Numbered from the stretch's first letter, positions 54,593 through 62,945 are shown. The stretch: DNA of 64,000 bases from UBA6136 sp041178325 (GCA_041178325.1 JBEGVN010000017.1:89446-153445); one strand, 5' to 3'. A program made the numbers and translations. The notes: generated by a model not told the origin, from the sequence alone.

Positions 54593-55098
54593 CCCGCACC
54601 ATCCGGGTGCGACCCGCACCACCCCCAAGCGACCTGAGATTGAAGTCCCAACGCTCCGCCAGAACATACCCCCCCTTAAAGAGATGGCACGCGATCTGCA
54701 AAGAGTAAATCTGCGGGGCATCCCTTTCGGGCTGCCAACGCAAGAACATACCGAGCGGAGGCCCCATGGTGAGTCATCTTTCAAATCCACCCATCCTGCA
54801 TGCAGCCCATGCTCGCTCCAGAGAGGGCGCGTGTAAGGATTTCAAAACGACGAGAAACGCTTCCGAAAACTCTGGCACATTGAAACGCTTCGAGCGCTTC
54901 ATCTCCCCTCATCTTTCGATTAGCGCCCTACCCCCTGAGGATTTCCTGGATAGCTTGATCCAGCGCAACAGCTGGTTGCGCTGAGAGAAATGAAACCATT
55001 TTAATCAGCACAAAAAAAACGCCGACGGCGCCAAGAGAATTCATCCGATAAGCCAGCGAAGGGGGCGCTAATTGCCCCCTAATAGGCGATTGATCACA
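54593..55098. other. Intergenic stretch with possible ORF remnant
   Basis: About 500 bases between selO and the 97-residue gene. On the minus strand two short frames, one ending with TGA near 54773 and the next opening at 54767 (beginning MGPPLGMFLRWQPERDAPQI), give protein-like composition and could be a decayed gene; I do not recognise it. The right part, 55012-55079, holds hairpins that terminate the minus-strand gene. Confidence 0.3.
55012..55030 (-). terminator. Intrinsic terminator of the 97-residue gene
   Basis: On the minus strand CGCC-GTC-GGCG is followed by eight T residues. A second hairpin, GGGGGC-loop-GCCCCC, lies closer to the gene at 55061-55079. Together they show that the minus-strand gene at 55099 is a real transcription unit. 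Confidence 0.65.
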
Positions 55099-55392
55099 TT
55101 ATTCCAATTGAGACAGATCAATGTCTCCGTGACGGAAAGGTATCCAATCGTTGTATTCGGGTCGGTACTGAAGCCCGTATGGGGTATTCAGGTATACCTT
55201 TGGAGGATTGTCTTGGTGTTGTTGGCACTTGGGAATGTCCATCTGCCCGGACGGAAGGAAAATCTTATCCACAATTTCCTGAATCCCCACCTCCCGACCA
55301 GCCTCCTTGGCTTCCTTTACATACGCGCGCGCAGCATCGGAGAGGGCCCAAGCCTCTTCCACCATAGCAAAGTAGTCGATTTTTTCAGCCAT
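55099..55392 (-). CDS. Hypothetical 97-residue protein
   Basis: 97 residues, soluble, no signal peptide. The N-terminal half is a helical Ala/Glu-rich segment and the C-terminal half is rich in Pro, Tyr and Asp (NTPYGLQYRPEYNDWIPF). I do not recognise the family. A modest ribosome site (AAAGAG) precedes the ATG, and two hairpins follow the stop, one with an eight-T tail, which supports real expression. It stands alone on its strand. Confidence 0.65.
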   Translation of the reverse strand: MAEKIDYFAMVEEAWALSDAARAYVKEAKEAGREVGIQEIVDKIFLPSGQMDIPKCQQHQDNPPKVYLNTPYGLQYRPEYNDWIPFRHGDIDLSQLE

Positions 55393-55546
55393 AGTTCAAA
55401 CTCTTTAAGAAGTGAAACTTGCGATCGATCACGCAAGCTTTGCAAGTTAATTCTAGCCCAACACCCGATAAAAGTTGAAGAAAAAGCCGGTTACCTCAGA
55501 AAGAGACTGATTCTTGACAATCTGGACACTCTAGCACCAGAGTAGC

Positions 55547-56368
55547 GTGTCGAAAGGTGTTTCCCCACTGCAACATCGCTTAGCCCGAGTCAAAGCCCCC
55601 ATGAAAGATGAAGATCAATCCAGCGTGTTAACCAGCCCTCGGTTTGAGGACGCGCTATCGGAACTCTTTCCGGGAGCACTCCGCATTGAGGACTATTTTG
55701 AAAAAACTACCGCAGCACTGATCCCCGAGGGTTTTATCGACGACAACACGCTGGGAATTGTTGCGACGTGCCGGGACGAAATCGCATCTCCCCTCGAAAC
55801 AGAGATCATTCGCCACTGGGGGAGAACTTTCAGCTGCCGAAGCCTCGGCGGCTTTCTGCTGCTTGGCCGAACCGGAATTAAAACAGGCATCAGTCATGCG
55901 CCTCTGGTGGACCATCGGCGACGCTTTGTGATGTATGCCATGCCCCACATCGCGCTTTCTGAGAAGGGTATTCCCGGCGTAGTAATGCGCGAAGGGATCG
56001 AGGAGGCTTCTCATGCCTGCGGATCGCTGGATGCAGTGGTCTCTCAGTTGAAATCAGGCCGTATTGATCTTCACATGGACTTTGAGGATCTTGAACAATC
56101 CTGTGTTCGTCAGAAACTGCTCTCGAATCTTCACTATGGGGAAGAATTCGACCTGGTGAACATGACCCGATTAGCCGCCAAAATCATCCTAAAGGACACG
56201 GATCGGCTGCTCAGCAATCTGGCAAGACCCAACGAGTATGATTTTGCTTTTTTTGTAGGCATTCTTATTCACGGACCCAATGACCAAAACTGGATCTGGC
56301 ATGAACACGCCGAGGTGCAAAAAGGTCCTGAGCCTGGTCATCGCCGGTCACTAAGCCTTGCACTCTAG
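55547..56368 (+). CDS. LCIB-type (theta/beta-like) carbonic anhydrase family protein
   Basis: 273 residues from GTG 55547; ATG 55601 is an alternative start. The central region agrees with the LCIB_C_CA family known from algae and some bacteria: ATCRDEIA (Cys75, Asp77), SLGGFLLLGRTG, AMPHIALSEKGIPG (His134) and ASHACGSLDAV (Cys158). Cys, His and Cys would bind zinc as in beta-type carbonic anhydrases, and Asp77 fits the catalytic Asp of C-x-D. The Arg that partners this Asp in beta enzymes is not at the usual position, so activity is uncertain. No signal peptide, so cytoplasmic. The fluoride channel gene follows after 63 bases. The assignment rests on motif memory, not a search. Confidence 0.6.
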   Translation: MSKGVSPLQHRLARVKAPMKDEDQSSVLTSPRFEDALSELFPGALRIEDYFEKTTAALIPEGFIDDNTLGIVATCRDEIASPLETEIIRHWGRTFSCRSLGGFLLLGRTGIKTGISHAPLVDHRRRFVMYAMPHIALSEKGIPGVVMREGIEEASHACGSLDAVVSQLKSGRIDLHMDFEDLEQSCVRQKLLSNLHYGEEFDLVNMTRLAAKIILKDTDRLLSNLARPNEYDFAFFVGILIHGPNDQNWIWHEHAEVQKGPEPGHRRSLSLAL

Positions 56369-56431
56369 AGGGCCATTTGGCGGTTCGCCTCGACCTCACC
56401 CGAAACGCTACGACCAGAAAAGATTTTCATA

Positions 56432-57139
56432 ATGAACCAGTTACTTGTAATAGCCTTTGGCGGTTCACTGGGAGCAGTCACTCGCTTCTGGGTTGCCAAT
56501 GGCGTTTACGGGATATTTGGTCGAGAATTCCCGCACGGAACCCTATTTATCAATGTGTCGGGCTCATTCCTTATGGGATTCCTGACCGAGTTGCTGCTGC
56601 AACGTTTTCCAGTCGCGGTGGAGTATCGTGCGGCCATCCTCATCGGTTTTTTAGGTGCCTACACAACGTTTTCAAGCTTTGCATTGGAGACCTACCTTCT
56701 GATCGATCAAGGCGCCTACTTCAAAGCCTTAGCCAATGCATTCTTGAGTGTTGTCTTATGTGTAGGCGCCGTCTGGATCGGGTTGGTTTGGGCCAGAACC
56801 TTCTTCGACGGGAGCCAGATCAACTGGACTACTCATGAGCAAGCCTATGCCATTATGGCAATCGGTTGGGCTTTCGTTTTTGCTCTGGCCGCCGGCATTT
56901 CGCTCGCCGCCAATTACGCAGGGTGGCCCTCCAGCATTCAAAGCGTCGCGCAGGTGTCTTTATTGGGCCTCACCACAGTTGCAGCCACCCTCTGGATGAC
57001 TTTCAAGCTCACCTCAATGGACAGTGAGCTCGGAGAGCTCTTTACCCTTTTCTCACTGAACGGCCTTTTCGCTGGCTCTGCCATCTGGACTGCCACCCAA
57101 CTTGGAAACTGGATATGCCGACAATACCTATCACCGTAG
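56432..57139 (+). CDS. crcB: Fluoride channel CrcB (Fluc) with C-terminal membrane extension
   Basis: 235 residues. Residues 1 to about 125 are a complete CrcB: GGSLGAVTRFWVANG, GTLFINVSGSFLMG and LGAYTTFSSFALE, the last being the fluoride-path TTFSSF motif. Residues about 130-235 add roughly three further hydrophobic segments with no CrcB motifs. Ordinary Fluc proteins are about 125 residues with four helices and act as dual-topology dimers, so the extension is unusual. It exports fluoride from the cytoplasm. The stop overlaps the DUF190 gene start by 25 bases. Confidence 0.88.
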   Translation: MNQLLVIAFGGSLGAVTRFWVANGVYGIFGREFPHGTLFINVSGSFLMGFLTELLLQRFPVAVEYRAAILIGFLGAYTTFSSFALETYLLIDQGAYFKALANAFLSVVLCVGAVWIGLVWARTFFDGSQINWTTHEQAYAIMAIGWAFVFALAAGISLAANYAGWPSSIQSVAQVSLLGLTTVAATLWMTFKLTSMDSELGELFTLFSLNGLFAGSAIWTATQLGNWICRQYLSP

Positions 57140-57420
57140 CCAAAATCTACTCTCGGGAAAAGGAACACCGTCTTGAGAAACTGCTAAAAATTCTCCACGA
57201 TGAGGACCGCGTGATGGGAGCCACAATTGTTCGAGGAATTCAGGGCTTCAGTCTTGACGGGATCATGCACGACGCCTCCCTGCTGGACCTCTCCCTGGAC
57301 TTACCTCTGATACTGGAGTTTTTTGATACCCCAGAACGGGTAGATGCCATCTTGAATCGCCTGGAAGATCGAATGGATGTCAGGGGCGTCGTTTGCCTGA
57401 ACGCAACGCTCCGACGCTAA
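57115..57420 (+). CDS. DUF190 family protein
   Basis: 101 residues with the DUF190 (PII-like ferredoxin fold) pattern: ITVAKIYSREKEHRLEKLL, then GATIVRGIQGFSLDG, and LILEFFDTPERVDAILNRL. These proteins often lie next to crcB and may bind nucleotides or regulate the channel; the function is not settled. The frame overlaps the end of crcB by 25 bases. Confidence 0.88.
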   Translation: MPTIPITVAKIYSREKEHRLEKLLKILHDEDRVMGATIVRGIQGFSLDGIMHDASLLDLSLDLPLILEFFDTPERVDAILNRLEDRMDVRGVVCLNATLRR

Positions 57421-57487
57421 AGCACCAGGCCTCGCTCACGCACATCACAATCCAGAAAACCATGCCGAGTCAGGGCTCTCTCTTCTG

Positions 57488-58423
57488 GTGCTGAACGTAT
57501 TGGCCATTTCCGGACCGATTTTCTCCATCATATTTCTGGGCTTTTTGGCGGTCAAAGCGAGGCTGCTCCGAACAGAGGAGGCACGTGCTTTAGGCGCCTT
57601 TGTCATCAATTTCGCTCTCCCCGCCCTCCTTTTCAAGGCCCTGGCCCAAAGGCCCGCAACACAGCTGTTGAATGCCACCCTAATAAGTCATTACGGGGCT
57701 GGATCCCTTTTGATGTTCACCTTAATTACCTTGGTGATGGTAAGGCGGCATAGACCACAAAAAGCCGCAGCACTCGCTGTAGGAACATCGCTCTCCAACA
57801 GTGCCTTTATGGGCTTCCCCATCGCTGAACAACTGTTTGGCCCCGATGCTGCTGGCATGCTGGCAGTCTATGTGTTCGTTGAAAATCTCATCCTTGTTCC
57901 TCTCCTTCTCATTATTGCCGAGGCAGACTCAAAGCGCGGGGTACATTGGTTCAGGCTGATATATGACATCACCTCGCGTCTTATCAGAAACCCGCTCGTG
58001 CTTGCCATGATTGCGGGCGTTATCTTCTCGACTCACCACATCCCATTGTCAGGAGCCCCGGCCAGAACCATCAATCTCCTCTCTGAAGCTTCAGCGCCCA
58101 CAGCGCTTTTCTATATCGGCTGCTCACTGGCCGGGTTGAAACTCAAAGGCCTAAGTTACGACATCGCCATCATCTCACTTAGCAAACTGATTCTGCACCC
58201 AACCAGCGTTTTTCTGACGTTCACACTTTTTCCCATCCATGATTCGGAGAGCATTAAGGCTGCAACACTGAATGCGGCCATGCCAATGGCAACCATCTAT
58301 CCTTTGTTAGGACAGCGATATGGTCAGGAAGGCGTTACCTCCGCGATTCTTGTTGTCACGACCATCACCTCTTTCTTCACCATCAGCGCTCTTCTCTGGG
58401 CATTCACCACAGGCTTCTGGTAA
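57488..58423 (+). CDS. AEC (auxin efflux carrier) family transporter
   Basis: 311 residues, about ten membrane segments in two five-helix repeats. NFALPALLFKALAQ and SNSAFMGFPIAEQLFG are typical of the AEC family, and the C-terminal repeat has LNAAMPMATIYPLLGQRYG. It probably exports an organic acid or amino-acid-like solute; substrates vary in this family. A GTG start at 57488 is the first usable codon; the ribosome site is weak. Confidence 0.86.
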   Translation: MLNVLAISGPIFSIIFLGFLAVKARLLRTEEARALGAFVINFALPALLFKALAQRPATQLLNATLISHYGAGSLLMFTLITLVMVRRHRPQKAAALAVGTSLSNSAFMGFPIAEQLFGPDAAGMLAVYVFVENLILVPLLLIIAEADSKRGVHWFRLIYDITSRLIRNPLVLAMIAGVIFSTHHIPLSGAPARTINLLSEASAPTALFYIGCSLAGLKLKGLSYDIAIISLSKLILHPTSVFLTFTLFPIHDSESIKAATLNAAMPMATIYPLLGQRYGQEGVTSAILVVTTITSFFTISALLWAFTTGFW

Positions 58424-58570
58424 ATAGCTGGTCGGCCAGTCCCGCCCCCCCTTTCACACGCTGATTGAGCGGATGAATTTGGTCTTTATCGTTTTTGAAT
58501 TTGCCGTCGAGTGAATGCATGTCATAGGATCGGGTTTAACCTAAACCATCCTCACAGGACCTTCTTCCCT

Positions 58571-59890
58571 ATGGCTCGACGACTTGCATACATTCTCTTA
58601 CTCCAAGCGGCACTGGGGATACCCCCGGCCTTCAGCCAGGTCATCAATGGCTGTCTGATTGCACCTCAAGCCCCGTGCCCTAACGTCAATCTCAGTGGAG
58701 TCAACCTCGGCAGTGCTGCACTCAATGGGGCAGATCTGAGCGGGGCCAACCTCAGCCGGGCGAGCCTGATTGGCGCGGATCTTCGAGGGGCGAATCTTGA
58801 CGGTGCAGACCTTACTGGCGCGCAATTGAGTGGCGCAAACCTTGCGGGCGCTCATCTGGTGGCTGCCACAGGGAGCGACGCCAATCTGAAGCAGGCAAAC
58901 CTGTCGACAGCAAACCTCAGCGCCATTACTCTTGAAAATGCCAATCTTGATGGGGCGAATTTTTATAGCGCACGCCTTCAAGCAGCAAATCTGCTCAAGG
59001 TTAGTGCGCGAGGCACCAATTTTCGCAGAGGAAATCTCAGCAACGCGGATCTTCGTGGCAGCGACTTCAGCTACGCGCTGTTAAACACTTCAATTCTCAA
59101 GGCCACGAATCTCCAACAAGCCATCCTAACCGGAGCTGACCTCAATCATGCCAATCTTCAACAGGCAAATCTGTCTTTTACCAATTTGGTTTCCGCCAAC
59201 CTCAATTTCAGCAATGCCTCCCGAGCATCGTTCTATGCCGCCGACCTTACAGCAGCAAGCCTGATCAGAACCAATCTGATACTGAGCAATCTCTCCGAAG
59301 CAACGCTGACAGATGCCAATCTGACCGGAGCTAAATTGAACGGGGCCAATTTCAGTTCGCCCAATCCGGGGATGGACAACCTCAATGGCTATACTCTGGG
59401 TGATACTGGCCCAGGGGGTGGGATCATTTTTTATCTCAGCGACGACAGTCAGCATGGACTGGAGGCGGCATCCCCTCTGGCCTCGGCCAACTGGGGATGT
59501 GACTCCACCTACCTCGGCGTCACCGCCACCACGCTTGGATCCGGCGCATCCAATACGGCCTTAATCCAGTCACGTGGCATATCCGCAGAATGCCAGAGCA
59601 TCAACTCACCCACGGCAATGGCAACAGCTTTCAGCCAAGGGGGATACAGCGACTGGTTCGTTCCCTCACGCGATGAGATGGCCATTTTGATCAGCCATGT
59701 TAAGGACACGCAGGCACTTTATTGGACATCTTCCGAGACCAGCGCAACAAGCCTATGGATCTGGAGTTATCTCCCGCTCCCGATGGGGCAAGTTCAGGCG
59801 AATGGCACCTCGGTCATCATGGGCGACAAGAGCGCACAGGGCATTCGGTCATCGCATGGATATTTGTTCTATCCGATTCGAGCATTTTGA
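58571..59890 (+). CDS. Secreted pentapeptide-repeat protein with DUF1566 domain
   Basis: 439 residues. A signal peptide (1 to about 23) is followed by roughly fifty pentapeptide repeats of A(D/N)LxX type at about 38-265, which fold as a right-handed quadrilateral beta-helix. The last about 165 residues carry a DUF1566/Lcl-like C-type-lectin-fold domain (NGYTLGDTGPGGGIIFYLSD, then SDWFVPSRDEM and ALYWTSSE). DUF1566 domains are often on surface or adhesive proteins. The frame is open from GTG 58511, but ATG 58571 gives a clean signal peptide. The export route beyond Sec is unknown. Confidence 0.85.
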   Translation: MARRLAYILLLQAALGIPPAFSQVINGCLIAPQAPCPNVNLSGVNLGSAALNGADLSGANLSRASLIGADLRGANLDGADLTGAQLSGANLAGAHLVAATGSDANLKQANLSTANLSAITLENANLDGANFYSARLQAANLLKVSARGTNFRRGNLSNADLRGSDFSYALLNTSILKATNLQQAILTGADLNHANLQQANLSFTNLVSANLNFSNASRASFYAADLTAASLIRTNLILSNLSEATLTDANLTGAKLNGANFSSPNPGMDNLNGYTLGDTGPGGGIIFYLSDDSQHGLEAASPLASANWGCDSTYLGVTATTLGSGASNTALIQSRGISAECQSINSPTAMATAFSQGGYSDWFVPSRDEMAILISHVKDTQALYWTSSETSATSLWIWSYLPLPMGQVQANGTSVIMGDKSAQGIRSSHGYLFYPIRAF

Positions 59891-59959
59891 GCCGAATCCC
59901 AGCCCTCACCACCCAAGATGGCGCGTGAGACGTGCTCCTCCATTGAAACGAGAAAAATC

Positions 59960-60598
59960 ATGAAACCAGCCAATACCACAACACCATTCCGAAAACCCCT
60001 TCTGCATGCCTGCATTTGGGCATCGGCCCTCCTAGCCATCAGTTTTTCACTTTCTGTTGCCGCCGCCCTGTCGGAAGTCGAACCAAACGAAAACGAATTT
60101 GCAGCTAACGCCTTGCCATGGAAGCAGCCCATCTATGGCCAACTTTACAGCGAACTGGATCAGGACTACTTTATTTACAGGGCCGTCAAAGGAAGCCCCA
60201 AAAGCGTCAATGCATATTTTCAATGCTCGAACAGTCAGGGCGCTTTACTTTCAGGTACCGGTGGCTATTTGATTCGCGTTTTTTCACCCATGGGCCTTCA
60301 AGCAAGCTACAGCATTAGCGAGGCGCTCTGCACCAATACCTTCGGATTTGTGATGCCCACCCCAAAATCCGGAGGTTACGCAATTGCGATCAGCGCCCCA
60401 CCGCAACTTCAAGGATCAAACGGGTCATTTGCGCATAGCGGGCTTGGGTATGTTCTGGCAGTAGGATCACGTTCAGTTACGACAGGTTTCTGTCCACCGG
60501 GAAAGTCGCCGACCCAGGTACCAATCCCAGCGACGCCTGAGGTATGTGGACGAACTTGGCTTGAATTCTGCCATCCCACAGCCTTGCAGTGCCTCTAA
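59960..60598 (+). CDS. Secreted PPC-like domain protein, function unknown
   Basis: 212 residues. A signal peptide (1 to about 36, ending SVAAALSE) is followed by EVEPNENEFAANALPW and LDQDYFIYRAV, the start of a bacterial pre-peptidase C-terminal (PPC)-like beta-sandwich. The C-terminal 35 residues contain several cysteines. No catalytic domain is attached, so it may be a free-standing binding module. It follows the pentapeptide protein by about 70 bases and is probably expressed with it. ATG 59960 is preferred over the longer frame from 59918. Confidence 0.65.
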   Translation: MKPANTTTPFRKPLLHACIWASALLAISFSLSVAAALSEVEPNENEFAANALPWKQPIYGQLYSELDQDYFIYRAVKGSPKSVNAYFQCSNSQGALLSGTGGYLIRVFSPMGLQASYSISEALCTNTFGFVMPTPKSGGYAIAISAPPQLQGSNGSFAHSGLGYVLAVGSRSVTTGFCPPGKSPTQVPIPATPEVCGRTWLEFCHPTALQCL

Positions 60599-60607
60599 AC
60601 CCCAAAG

Positions 60608-60653
60608 CCTGAGGGGCTCGCGGATTTCGTTCTCAAGCCCCAAAGCCCTCAGG
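60608..60653. terminator. Inverted repeat between convergent genes
   Basis: CCTGAGGGGCT (60608-60618) can pair with AGCCCTCAGG (60644-60653) with one bulge. The two halves also contain copies of CCCCAAAGCC. It lies between the PPC-like gene and the convergent diheme protein gene. No T-tract follows, so terminator function is only likely by position. Confidence 0.4.
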
Positions 60654-60667
60654 GGTGCGTAGCCAAT

Positions 60668-61918
60668 TTACAGGCTATTGAGGAAGTTCATCAGATCCTG
60701 ATTTGCCTGAGATGAAAGCTTCTGGAAAGATGCGACGACCGTAGAAGCTTCGCCGGAATGCCTATTGATCGCATCAGCAAGCGAAGTAGCGCTGCCATCG
60801 TGAAGGAAAATGCGTCTCTTGCTTAAACCCCAGAGCGGCATGGTTCTGATCTTGTTTCGCGTGGCTTGCCCACCGTTTTGTACAATCCCATCGCCAGTGC
60901 CGACATCATGCAAAAGAAAGTCACTATATGGATGGATGGTGACGCCCCCGAGAGCCGCCGGAACCTCATAGGCTCCCCCATTTATCAAGGTCCCCGCCGG
61001 TGCCGTTACAAATGAAGCCGTGTGACAGATGGCACAGCCCGCACTGGTAAACGTCTGCTCACCCTTGTTAAGCGCTATCTGACGAGAAGTCGCAGCTTTT
61101 GGGGGTCTTTGATTTCGCGGATCAGTAGATCCTGGCGTACGAGCAGGCGCCTTTGTCGAGCGAATGAAGTTCGCGGCAAGAATAACCGCCTCTGTGGTGT
61201 CATTGGGCCTTCCCGCCTTATCAAAGCTCTCGATCGATCGACCATTGGAGGTGGGTTCAGTGGGAAAGAGAGGAGTCGTGATGCCCATTTCATTCCGATA
61301 CGCATCGGCTGAGAAAGAAACCAGACTGGCATGCTGCGCTTTCCAACCAAACTTCCCCAATCCTTTTTTTCCTGGCGCCTCAAGAAGATCTACAAGAAGG
61401 TACTGGCCATTGATTTGCCCGTTTGAAACTGCAGGCTGATCTGATGCAATCTGAATGATGGCACCGTCTGGAATCGCCTCAACATAGCCGTCCCCGAGCG
61501 TGCTCAATGAAGTTCGGGAGGCCCTGACCGTCGCATCTTTAGGCACATGTGCCTGAATCGAAGGATCAATGGCCTTGGCAGGAATCAAGGAGCCCCCCGG
61601 GGGTTCGATAAAATTCACCCCGTCGAAATATCCAGCTCGCTGGACCTTGACCTGGCTCGCCCCCCCATCAATCGGACCCTTGTGACAGGCCTGACAGGAG
61701 ACATCATTAAAGACTGGACCCAAGCCATCAGCCGGGGTTTCCGCCTTATTGAACTCCGCAAGACCCTGGTCGTAAACCGCTTGCGAAAGATAACCATTGG
61801 TCTGCCCGTCATAACCCGTAGGGGCTTCAATAGCGTTCGCAACAATCGATAAAAGACCCAATGCGCTCAAGCCGAATCCCTTCATAAAATGCAACACGTT
61901 GCCCGATCCATGGGTCAT
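60668..61918 (-). CDS. Diheme c-type cytochrome oxidoreductase (DUF1111-like)
   Basis: About 416 residues. A signal peptide is present (HFMKGFGLSALGLLSIVANAIEA), with two heme sites, DVSCQACHKGP near residue 60 and AGCAICHTASF near residue 285, and a distal segment IRTMPLWGLSKRRIFLHDG typical of the DHOR/di-heme peroxidase-like family. It likely works in the periplasm in electron transfer; a peroxidase function is not shown. The frame runs up to 62191, but that stretch passes through a terminator hairpin, so I start at ATG 61918; ATG 61885 is also possible. Confidence 0.83.
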   Translation of the reverse strand: MTHGSGNVLHFMKGFGLSALGLLSIVANAIEAPTGYDGQTNGYLSQAVYDQGLAEFNKAETPADGLGPVFNDVSCQACHKGPIDGGASQVKVQRAGYFDGVNFIEPPGGSLIPAKAIDPSIQAHVPKDATVRASRTSLSTLGDGYVEAIPDGAIIQIASDQPAVSNGQINGQYLLVDLLEAPGKKGLGKFGWKAQHASLVSFSADAYRNEMGITTPLFPTEPTSNGRSIESFDKAGRPNDTTEAVILAANFIRSTKAPARTPGSTDPRNQRPPKAATSRQIALNKGEQTFTSAGCAICHTASFVTAPAGTLINGGAYEVPAALGGVTIHPYSDFLLHDVGTGDGIVQNGGQATRNKIRTMPLWGLSKRRIFLHDGSATSLADAINRHSGEASTVVASFQKLSSQANQDLMNFLNSL

Positions 61919-62076
61919 TCTGGATGATTTTGCCTCGGACACCGTTTGGGCTCCTTTAAATTGATGGGAAATGAACACCGACCATCCTCTCAATGATAGA
62001 TAAAGGATATATGGGAGAGTGTACTCCTCCCCTAGCAGTACCGCCCAGCCATTGGTTGCAGTCGCCCCCCCAAAAA

Positions 62077-62096
62077 TAAGGGCGCCGAGGCGCCCT
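62077..62096 (-). terminator. Strong intrinsic terminator
   Basis: GGGCGCC and GGCGCCC form a seven-base GC stem with a two-base spacer (a pair or two may open to give a loop). On the minus strand it is extended by AAA/TTA and followed by ATTTTTGGGG. It lies 29 bases after the stop of the 19-residue ORF at 62125-62184 and upstream of the diheme gene, so it ends a separate short transcript. Confidence 0.75.
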
Positions 62097-62124
62097 TTAA
62101 TTTCCGTCTTCATTTCAAGCATCC

Positions 62125-62184
62125 CTAGCAGATCAGGGAAAAGAACCGAAGCAGCATCGCAATGATGAAATTCTTTCCGGCCAT
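62125..62184 (-). CDS. Possible 19-residue hydrophobic peptide with strong ribosome site
   Basis: The ORF encodes MAGKNFIIAMLLRFFSLIC. Its ribosome site GAGGAGGTGA, four bases before the ATG, is among the best in the window, and a Rho-independent terminator lies 29 bases after the stop. The peptide is hydrophobic and could form one short membrane helix. It may be a real small protein, a toxin-like peptide or a leader of the diheme gene transcript. I do not recognise a homologue. Confidence 0.45.
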   Translation of the reverse strand: MAGKNFIIAMLLRFFSLIC

Positions 62185-62191
62185 CGTTCAC

Positions 62192-62483
62192 CTCCTCAAG
62201 AGTAAGAACAACTAAAAGGGACGATCCAAAGCAGGATCATCGAAAAAACGAAATCCGTGCCCGGTTCAGTGATGGATCCGCCGCGCTGAACCCAACCAGA
62301 CATGTGAAATCAGGTGTCACGATAGAACTCGCCCTGACAAGCGTCCAATGCTCATTCGATAAATCAAGTATTCATCGTGCAAATATTCCCTAAACGGCGC
62401 CTTCAGCCGCATCATTTGTATAGACTTACTAAAGGCTCAAAAGCCGCACACCATCACTTAATAAGCTATCGCTAGAGCACCGA
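62192..62483. promoter_or_regulatory. Divergent intergenic region
   Basis: This 292-base stretch separates the minus-strand small ORF from the plus-strand 146-residue gene. It holds GGTTCAG-N16-CTGAACC (62263-62292) and GATCC-AAAGCA-GGATC (62223-62238). No promoter could be fixed with confidence. No coding frame stands out. Confidence 0.3.
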
Positions 62484-62924
62484 ATGAGCGACTCCCTTCT
62501 GGCAACAACTCCTCGCTTTCGCCTCTTTATCGTCAATACAGGCTGGCACTCCGATGCCACCGAAGTGGTTGAGGAGAATCTCGAAAACTTTAAGGCGCTC
62601 ATGGGGCCCATTCCAGTCTATGCCCTTAGCAAAGAGCAATCCCGCCAAGTTCTCCTGTCTGATCCCGACAGAGTGGGGACAGACCCTTGCTTCCTACTGA
62701 TCGATCAGCATGCCTCTGGTGGTCAAGGCGCAAATGGTTATCATGGATTTAGACTCTCTTTGGGCCGGGCTACGAGTAAAAGCGAAGCACTTGAGATCTT
62801 TCAGACTTTCACCCGCTTCATTGTTACGCACATGTCGTCAACCGATATTGAGCGTCAGGTCAGGAAGCGACTCAAGAAAGAAGGATTCCAAAATGTCTTT
62901 GAAGTTCTGAAGAATGTTGTCTAG
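62484..62924 (+). CDS. Hypothetical 146-residue protein
   Basis: 146 residues, soluble, no signal peptide. It begins TTPRFRLFIVNTGWHSDATE, contains VGTDPCFLLIDQHASGGQGA, and ends with a basic helix (RQVRKRLKKEGFQ). I do not recognise a family. The ATG at 62484 lies 21 bases upstream of codons for a conserved-looking strand. A small membrane protein gene follows after 21 bases, probably in the same transcript. Confidence 0.6.
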   Translation: MSDSLLATTPRFRLFIVNTGWHSDATEVVEENLENFKALMGPIPVYALSKEQSRQVLLSDPDRVGTDPCFLLIDQHASGGQGANGYHGFRLSLGRATSKSEALEIFQTFTRFIVTHMSSTDIERQVRKRLKKEGFQNVFEVLKNVV

Positions 62925-62945
62925 GCCCTATCGAAAAGAATCCAC

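Noticed and set aside
54429..54767. Minus-strand ORF of 112 residues
   Set aside because: More than half is antisense to the selO 3' end; only the first part could be a remnant, so it is not called as a gene.
56369..56431. Possible fluoride (crcB) riboswitch ahead of crcB
   Set aside because: The gap is only 63 bases and lacks the conserved GATGG, CCGCC and CTGATG blocks of the crcB RNA motif.
61919..62191. N-terminal extension of the diheme cytochrome up to 62191
   Set aside because: The stretch reads through a terminator hairpin and has no ribosome site; a normal signal peptide begins only near 61918 or 61885.
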